A DNA stretch of 10,292 nucleotides from JACVRW01 sp035947555 (GTDB lineage: Bacteria > Actinomycetota > Thermoleophilia > Solirubrobacterales > Thermoleophilaceae): contig DASZJZ010000099.1 of assembly GCA_035947555.1 (NCBI GenBank), forward strand, positions 1 through 10,292. Direction: 5' to 3'. This document shows, piece by piece, positions 6,155 through 10,292 of the stretch; the stretch's first letter is position 1; each line of letters starts with the position of its first letter. The notes under the pieces were generated by a model that was not told the origin of the DNA, made no database searches, and worked only from the letters and a program-made list of their open reading frames with translations. The position numbers and the translations under genes were made by a program.

Positions 6155-7075
6155 TCAGCCGACGTCCACGACCGCCGCCGCCGCGCGAATCGCAGCCTGC
6201 AGGGCCTGCACCGAGGGACGCTCGGCATCGGCGGCCCGAGTGGCCATCAGGATGCTCCGATGCACCGAGCCCTCGGCGATCTCCCTCACCGCGATCCCGG
6301 GGTGTGAGCCGGGGTCCACGAGCGCCGGCAGGAGCGTCACGGCCCGCGCGCCTGCCACGAGGGCGAGGCTGAGCACGGCGTCGTTGGTGCGGTGGCGGAT
6401 GTCGGGCTCGAACCTCCCGAGCTCGCGGCAGGTCCGCTCGATCATCGTCTTCCAGGCCGTGCCGGGGTGGCCCGTGGTCCAGACATCGTCCTTCAGCTCG
6501 GCGAGCGGGATCGCGCCGCGGTGGCGCCGCAGCGCAGGGTGGTCTTGCGGCAGAACGACGTGCACCGGGTCGCGCAGCAGGTCCTCGCGCGCCACGCCGG
6601 CGGGATGCGCGAGCGGCTGGTGCTCCCACTCGTCGGCCAGCACCAGGTCCACGTCCCCGAGCGCCAGCGCCGGCAGCGACCACTCGGGCTCGGCCTCCAC
6701 CAGCTCGCACCGGAGGCCGGGCGCCTCGGCCGCGAGCGCGCGCATCGCCGGAACGGCCAGGTGGAAGGCGACCGACTGGAACGAGGCGATGCGCGCCCGC
6801 CCCGCCACCGTGCCGGCCACGGCGGCGAGGTCGGCCTGAGCCCGCTCGGCGCGCTCAAGCAGGGCGGCGGCGTGGTCGACCAGCACGAGCGCGGCGTCCG
6901 TGAGCCGCACGCCGCGGCCGGCGCGCTCCAGCAGCGGCACCCCGGCCTCGCGCTCCAGCACGGCGAGCTGCTGCGACACCGCGGACGGCGTGAAGCGGAG
7001 GGCGTCCGCCACCGCGGCGATCGTCCCGCGCGCGTGCAGCTCGTGCAGGAGGCGGAGCCGGTGCAGGTCGAGCAT
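6155..7075 (-). CDS. LysR-family transcriptional regulator
   Basis: Predicted 306-aa DNA-binding regulator with standard LysR architecture. The N-terminal winged helix-turn-helix is at about 1-60 (LRLLHELHARGTIAAVADAL, then TPSAVSQQLAVLE, then the wing RAGRGVRLTDAA). A linker helix at about 63-88 (LVDHAAALLERAERAQADLA) and a periplasmic-binding-protein-like effector domain at about 90-300 follow. Full length, with no truncation. The ATG at 7075 is the normal LysR start (MLDLHRLRLL). TAGAGT on the minus strand (7085-7090) ends 9 nt before the start codon and may be its -10 box, giving a nearly leaderless mRNA. It is divergent from the EamA permease across 74 nt containing a nested inverted repeat. 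Family behaviour therefore suggests it represses itself and controls the permease and possibly the SDR. The effector is unknown. Confidence 0.95.
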   Translation of the reverse strand: MLDLHRLRLLHELHARGTIAAVADALRFTPSAVSQQLAVLEREAGVPLLERAGRGVRLTDAALVLVDHAAALLERAERAQADLAAVAGTVAGRARIASFQSVAFHLAVPAMRALAAEAPGLRCELVEAEPEWSLPALALGDVDLVLADEWEHQPLAHPAGVAREDLLRDPVHVVLPQDHPALRRHRGAIPLAELKDDVWTTGHPGTAWKTMIERTCRELGRFEPDIRHRTNDAVLSLALVAGARAVTLLPALVDPGSHPGIAVREIAEGSVHRSILMATRAADAERPSVQALQAAIRAAAAVVDVG

Positions 7076-7080
7076 TCGTA

Positions 7081-7119
7081 AGCGACTCTACCGAGTTATC
7101 GGTAGGAATCAGAGTCGCT
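7081..7119. promoter_or_regulatory. Nested inverted repeat: likely LysR operator over divergent promoters
   Basis: The outer arms AGCGACTCT (7081-7089) and AGAGTCGCT (7111-7119) are a perfect 9-bp inverted repeat. Inside it, CTACCGA (7088-7094) and TCGGTAG (7099-7105) form a second perfect 7-bp inverted repeat around GTTA. The two dyads are offset by about 3.5 nt, so they are two separate symmetries rather than one long palindrome. The site lies between LysR and the permease and overlaps the TAGAGT box of the regulator. Such position and symmetry are typical of LysR recognition and activation sites. Confidence 0.65.
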
Positions 7120-7149
7120 CCTAAGGAGTGCTTTGCGCAGGATGGGGCC

Positions 7150-8049
7150 ATGTCACGCATTGGCGCCCTCTGTTGCCTCCTCTCCGCCGCCGGCTTCGGC
7201 GCCATGGGCATCTTCGGCAAGCTCGCCTACGACGAGGGCTCGACGGTGGGCACGCTGCTCGCCAGCCGGTTCGTGATCGCCGCCGCGTTGTTCTGGCTGA
7301 TACTGCTCGGCACGGGCGGCCTTCGCCGGCTGCGCTCGATCAGCCGCCGCGACCTCGGTCTGGCCCTCGCCCTCGGCGGCCTCGGCTACGGCGCGCAGGC
7401 CGGCGCCTACTTCGCGGCGCTCGACCGCATCGACGCGTCGCTGCTCGCCCTGCTCGTCTACACGTATCCGGTGATGGTCGCGGTGGTGGCGATCGCGATC
7501 GGGCGCGAGCCGGCCACCCGTCACACTGCCGTCTCGCTCGCGCTCGCCTCGACCGGTCTGGTGCTCGTCCTGGCCGGGGCGGCCTCGGGGGCGCTCGACA
7601 CGGCCGGGACGGTGCTCGGCCTCACAGCGGCGATGGTCTACACCACGTACATCCTGATCTCGGATGGCGTGGCCGTGCGCGTCGGGCCGCTCGCCCTCAG
7701 CACGCTCGTGTGCACCGCCGCTGCGGTGAGCCTGACGCTCGCCGGCCTGGCGGGCGGCGATCTCGACCCGGGCGCCGTGAGCGCCGCCGGCTTCGGCTGG
7801 CTCGCGTGCCTTGCCGTCGTGTCCACGGTCGGCGCCGTCGCGCTCTTCTTCGCCGGCCTCCAGCGCGTCGGCCCCACCGCGGCGTCGATCCTGTCGACGC
7901 TCGAGCCGGTCGTTACGGTCGGGCTGGCGTCCGCCGTGTTCGGCGAGTCGCTCGGCCCGGCGCAACTCGCCGGCGGCCTTCTGGTCCTGGCGGCGGTGGT
8001 GGCCGTCCGGACGCCCCGGAACCAGCAGCTGGCACTGTCCACCACCTGA
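7150..8049 (+). CDS. EamA/DMT-superfamily transporter (10 TM)
   Basis: Predicted 299-aa inner-membrane permease of the drug/metabolite transporter superfamily. Two tandem EamA repeats (about 5-136 and 147-285) each supply about five hydrophobic helices. Typical blocks are AAGFGAMGIFGKLAY in helix 1, the conserved helix-4 turn AALDRIDASLLALLVYTYPV, and its second-repeat equivalent AGLQRVGPTAASILSTLEPV before the last helices. Members export amino acids, metabolites or drugs; this substrate is unknown. The ATG at 7150 gives the normal N-terminus and has AGGA 8 nt upstream. A better-looking AAGGAG at 7123-7128 is too far away to serve it. It is divergent from the LysR gene and followed after 16 nt by the SDR gene, so the regulator probably controls both. 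Confidence 0.93.
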   Translation: MSRIGALCCLLSAAGFGAMGIFGKLAYDEGSTVGTLLASRFVIAAALFWLILLGTGGLRRLRSISRRDLGLALALGGLGYGAQAGAYFAALDRIDASLLALLVYTYPVMVAVVAIAIGREPATRHTAVSLALASTGLVLVLAGAASGALDTAGTVLGLTAAMVYTTYILISDGVAVRVGPLALSTLVCTAAAVSLTLAGLAGGDLDPGAVSAAGFGWLACLAVVSTVGAVALFFAGLQRVGPTAASILSTLEPVVTVGLASAVFGESLGPAQLAGGLLVLAAVVAVRTPRNQQLALSTT

Positions 8050-8065
8050 CAGGCAAGGAGACCCC

Positions 8066-8983
8066 ATGACCAACGACCTCCAGGGAAAGGTCGCGCTGGT
8101 GGCAGGCGCCACGCGCGGCGCGGGACGCGGGATCGCGGTGGCGCTCGGCGAGGCCGGCGCGGCGGTGTACTGCACCGGCCGCACCACGCGCGAGCGGCGC
8201 TCGGAGTACGACCGCCCGGAGACGATCGAGGAGACAGCCGAGCTGGTGAACGCCGCGGGCGGCGAGGGGATCGCCGTGGCCGTGGACCACCTCGAGCCCG
8301 ACCAGGTAGAGGCGCTCGTGCGGCGGATCGACTCCGAGCGTGGGCGACTCGACCTGCTCGTGAACGACATCTGGGGCGGCGAGCTGCTGTTCGAGTGGGA
8401 CAAGCCGCTCTGGGAGCACGACCTCGAGCGGGGCCTGCGGCTGCTGCGGCTGGCGGTCGACACGCACCTGATCACCAGCCACTTCGCCCTGCCCCTGCTG
8501 ATCCGGCGGCCCGGCGGGCTGGTCGTGGAGATGACCGACGGCACGCGCGAGTACAACGCCGAGAACTACCGCGTGAGCGCGTTCTACGACCTCGCCAAGG
8601 CGTCGGTGATCCGCCTCGCCTTCACCCAGGGCGAGGAGCTCGAGCCGCACGGCTGCACCGCCGTTGCGCTCACGCCCGGCTGGCTGCGCTCCGAGATGAT
8701 GCTCGAGCACTTCCGCGTGACGGAGGAGAACTGGCGCGACGCGGCCGCCTTCCAGCCCCACTTCGCGGCGATATCGGAGAGCCCGCGGTTCGTGGGCCGG
8801 GCGGTGGCCGCGCTCGCGGCGGACCCCGACGTGGCGCGGCGCAACCGCGGCTCGTTCTCGTCCGGCGAGCTGGCCCGCGAGTACGGCTTCACCGACGTCG
8901 ACGGGTCTCAGCCCGACTGCTGGCGCTACATGGTCGAGGTGCAGGACGCCGGCAGACCGGCGGACCCGACCGGCTACCGCTGA
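8066..8983 (+). CDS. SDR-family NAD(P)-dependent oxidoreductase with variant active site
   Basis: Predicted 305-aa cytoplasmic short-chain dehydrogenase/reductase with a Rossmann fold. The cofactor loop is GATRGAGRGIA (14-24), followed after the next strand by CTGRTTRERR, whose Arg residues favour NADPH. The NNAG strand is replaced by NDIWGG. The catalytic Tyr and Lys are Y174 and K178 (YDLAK). The usual Ser before the Tyr is replaced by Thr/Asp (MTDGT, 156-160), as in a DHRS1-like subgroup. TPGWLRSEMM follows the usual PG motif. The C-terminal tail is longer than in classical 250-aa SDRs. AAGGAG ends 5 nt before ATG 8066, deciding this start over the long upstream frame that runs antisense-free through the permease. 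It probably forms one transcript with the permease. The substrate is unknown. Confidence 0.92.
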   Translation: MTNDLQGKVALVAGATRGAGRGIAVALGEAGAAVYCTGRTTRERRSEYDRPETIEETAELVNAAGGEGIAVAVDHLEPDQVEALVRRIDSERGRLDLLVNDIWGGELLFEWDKPLWEHDLERGLRLLRLAVDTHLITSHFALPLLIRRPGGLVVEMTDGTREYNAENYRVSAFYDLAKASVIRLAFTQGEELEPHGCTAVALTPGWLRSEMMLEHFRVTEENWRDAAAFQPHFAAISESPRFVGRAVAALAADPDVARRNRGSFSSGELAREYGFTDVDGSQPDCWRYMVEVQDAGRPADPTGYR

Positions 8984-9007
8984 CCGAGTCGCGGAGGCCG
9001 GTCCGGG

Positions 9008-9013
9008 TAGGCT
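9008..9013 (+). promoter_or_regulatory. Candidate -10 box for the ACT/deacetylase pair
   Basis: TAGGCT lies 19 nt before the GTG at 9033, with AGGGA between them as a possible SD. No clear -35 is present at normal spacing. The box would separate this pair from the SDR transcript, whose stop is 24 nt upstream. Confidence 0.35.
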
Positions 9014-9032
9014 GCCCTCGCAGGGACCCACG

Positions 9033-9410
9033 GTGGTCGACCTCGTCATCGACATCGAGAACACGCCGGGAGCGCTGGCGGAGGTGGCGGCCGCGATCAG
9101 CGATGCCGGCGTGAACATCGCGGCGGCCACCTGCGTGGGGCCGGGTGAGCGGGCGGAGCTGCACATCCTCGTCCCGCACGCGCGCGCGGTGAGGCACCTG
9201 CTGGGGATCTCGCATCTCGCGGTGAGCCGTGAGCGCGAGGTCGTCGTGGTCGACGTGGAGGACCGCCCGGGCGTGCTGGCGGACCTGGCCCGGAAGATCG
9301 CCCGCGCCGGAGTGGACCTCGACCTCGTGTACGTGGCGACCCAGAATCGCGTGGTGTTCGGCGCGCCCGACATAGAGGCGCTGAAGGCGGCGCTGGACAC
9401 CCGGTCGTAG
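9033..9410 (+). CDS. Tandem ACT-domain protein (putative amino-acid-sensing regulator)
   Basis: Predicted 125-aa soluble protein made of two ACT domains and nothing else. Domain 1 (about 2-60) has DIENTPGALAEVAAAISDAG then VNIAAA. Domain 2 (about 68-122) has VDVEDRPGVLADLARKIARA then GVDLDLVYVA. The PG(A/V)L turn of each is the usual ligand-binding loop of ACT domains, which bind amino acids or related metabolites and dimerise. Stand-alone double-ACT proteins have no catalytic activity of their own and usually act as sensors. The GTG start at 9033 begins directly at the first ACT strand and has AGGGA upstream. The deacetylase starts one base after its stop, so the two are translationally coupled, although a metabolic link is not obvious. 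The ligand is unknown. Confidence 0.88.
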   Translation: MVDLVIDIENTPGALAEVAAAISDAGVNIAAATCVGPGERAELHILVPHARAVRHLLGISHLAVSREREVVVVDVEDRPGVLADLARKIARAGVDLDLVYVATQNRVVFGAPDIEALKAALDTRS

Positions 9411-9411
9411 G

Positions 9412-10059
9412 TTGGCCGCCCTGACCCTCGACGATGGCCCGAACGAATTCGCCACGCCGCTGATCCTGGACGTGCTCGCCGCCAGGGGCGCTCCCGCGAC
9501 GTTCTTCGTCTTCGGGGAGCGCGCGAGCAGGCACCCGGACCTGGTCGCTCGCATGGTCGAGTCGGGGCACGCCGTGCAGCCGCACTGCTGGGGCAGCCAC
9601 GCCTCGCATCACGAGATGGACAGGCCAGAGCTGGAAGCGGACGTGGCGCGTACGGTCGGCGTGATCGAGCAGCTCGGCGCTCCGACGCCCCGCCTGTGGC
9701 GGCCGCCGAACGGCGACATCAAGGCCCCGGACAGCTACGAGGTGGCCGCGGCGAACGGGCTCGAGCTCGTCACGTGGACGCTTCAAACCTGCGACTGGCA
9801 GGACGATCGTCCCGCTGAGAGCATCCTCCGCGAGATCGACGACGAGGAGCGGGAGGACGCGGTCCTGCGGGCGGACTCCGTTGTGCTGATGCACGACGTG
9901 CCGGAGGCCCCGAAGCTGCTTGCCGGGCTCCTCGACCGCATGGACGCGCGCGGCTTCGAACCGGAGCTGCTATCGCCCGACAACGCGGCCACCGCACGCG
10001 GCGGCGACTACACCTTCGGCAGGCAGGACGGGAAGCTGCCCTGCGGGCTAGGCGAGTAG
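9412..10059 (+). CDS. NodB-type polysaccharide deacetylase (CE4)
   Basis: Predicted 215-aa metal-dependent de-N- or O-acetylase with a minimal NodB fold. Motif 1 is LTLDDGP, with D7/D8 as general base and metal ligand. Motif 2 is the HxxxH of SHASHH (H63, H67). Motif 3 is the RPPNGD loop (97-102). Later motifs include the Trp-containing CDWQDD and LMHD near the C-terminus, where the His is the catalytic acid. All are intact, so an active enzyme is likely. No signal peptide or anchor is present: the frame begins at the first strand of the domain, so either the protein is cytoplasmic or its substrate is not the cell wall. The TTG start lies one base after the ACT gene stop, with no strong SD; it is the only start before the catalytic motif, implying reinitiation coupling. 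Its 3' end overlaps the minus-strand ORF. Confidence 0.9.
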   Translation: MAALTLDDGPNEFATPLILDVLAARGAPATFFVFGERASRHPDLVARMVESGHAVQPHCWGSHASHHEMDRPELEADVARTVGVIEQLGAPTPRLWRPPNGDIKAPDSYEVAAANGLELVTWTLQTCDWQDDRPAESILREIDDEEREDAVLRADSVVLMHDVPEAPKLLAGLLDRMDARGFEPELLSPDNAATARGGDYTFGRQDGKLPCGLGE

Positions 10060-10239
10060 CCGGGCGAAGCGAAGCCCGGGACCCGGGCTCAGCTCGCGCT
10101 TCACCACGTTCGCCAGCCGCCACTTCAGGCGCGCAATCTCGCGCCTGTTGGCATCGCGACGGCGGTCATCGCGCTCGTCCTTGTCGAGGCGCCGCTGCTC
10201 GGAGACGAGTCTCTTGATGCGGTCGATCAGGCGGACCAC
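10048..10239 (-). CDS. Short charged coiled-coil-like hypothetical protein, possibly the C-terminus of a longer gene
   Basis: I do not recognise this 63-aa ORF. It is dense in Arg, Lys, Asp and Glu with a regular hydrophobic spacing (VRLIDRIKRLVSEQRRLDKD, later IARLKWRLANVVKREL), consistent with one long coiled-coil or nucleic-acid-binding helix, and ends in a Pro/Gly tail. The GTG at 10239 has no convincing SD. The frame has no stop from there to the right edge of the window and reads Pro/Ser/Gln-rich residues, so the start may lie beyond 10292 and this may be the tail of a larger protein. It overlaps the deacetylase 3' end by 12 nt in convergent orientation. Coding status is plausible but not secure. 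Confidence 0.45.
   Translation of the reverse strand: MVRLIDRIKRLVSEQRRLDKDERDDRRRDANRREIARLKWRLANVVKRELSPGPGLRFARLLA
10060..10089. terminator. Possible hairpin terminator after the deacetylase
   Basis: Directly after the stop, CCGGGC (10060-10065) pairs with GCCCGG (10074-10079) around an 8-nt loop. A second perfect dyad, AGCCCGGG/CCCGGGCT (10073-10080 and 10082-10089), is mutually exclusive with it. There is no T-run. The sequence also lies inside the 3' end of the minus-strand ORF, where it encodes Pro/Gly-rich residues. Confidence 0.4.
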
Positions 10240-10292
10240 CTGGGGACTGGGGCGGCCTTGAGGGGAGTTGCCGTCGGTGGGAGGGTGGGGAG

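Noticed and set aside
7123..7128. AAGGAG as the ribosome binding site of the permease
   Set aside because: It lies about 20 nt before ATG 7150, too far, and no start at suitable spacing is in the permease frame.
7153..8556. Long minus-strand open frame (about 467 codons) opposite the permease and SDR genes
   Set aside because: The plus strand here encodes clear EamA and SDR proteins with RBSs. The antisense product is Arg/Ser/Gly-rich low complexity, a normal shadow of high-GC coding DNA.
7913..9400. Minus-strand open frame of about 495 codons
   Set aside because: It runs antisense through the SDR and ACT genes, has no domain-like sequence, and spans their boundaries.

Overview
The window is very G+C-rich (roughly 70% by eye) with strong G/C third-position bias, GTG and TTG starts, and Shine-Dalgarno (SD) sites mixed with starts that sit just after a TANNNT box. 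This fits a high-GC actinomycete. The anchored right-handed beta-helix protein and the general gene style resemble soil Thermoleophilia (Solirubrobacter/Gaiella relatives), but that placement is an impression, not a demonstration. No phage, IS, CRISPR, tRNA or rRNA signal was seen. Coding density is high, and no gene-free stretch exceeds about 165 bases.

Layout. (a) 83-1363 (+) is a GT1/MGT-type glycosyltransferase. It converges on a three-gene minus-strand operon, read 4514 to 1421: an unrecognised small helical protein, an FGD-like LLM flavin/F420 oxidoreductase, and a trehalose-synthase-like GH13 enzyme. The operon genes abut or overlap (2-nt gap, then an ATGA overlap). A cluster of three near-identical G+C hairpins separates the convergent 3' ends. 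(b) A divergent intergenic region (about 4515-4676) leads to two secreted or surface proteins on the plus strand. The first is a membrane-anchored beta-helix protein with a TTG start. The second is a small exported Met/Cys-rich protein built from an internal duplication. They end at a strong 12-bp hairpin shared with the convergent LysR gene. (c) A LysR regulator (6155-7075, -) is divergent from an EamA/DMT permease (7150-8049, +), with a nested inverted repeat between them. An SDR oxidoreductase follows the permease at close spacing. (d) A tandem-ACT-domain protein with its own promoter-like box is followed one base after its stop by a TTG-initiated NodB-type polysaccharide deacetylase. A short charged, coiled-coil-like minus-strand ORF overlaps the deacetylase 3' end and stays open to the right edge of the window.

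How the parts may work together. The glycoside theme (glycosyltransferase, GH13, FGD-like dehydrogenase) suggests carbohydrate or trehalose-type metabolism on the left. The LysR/EamA/SDR block looks like a self-contained regulated export and redox unit. The least explained items are the helical-protein/LLM/GH13 operon, the duplicated Met/Cys secreted protein, and the tandem hairpin cluster that overlaps one gene's stop codon and carries the other's.
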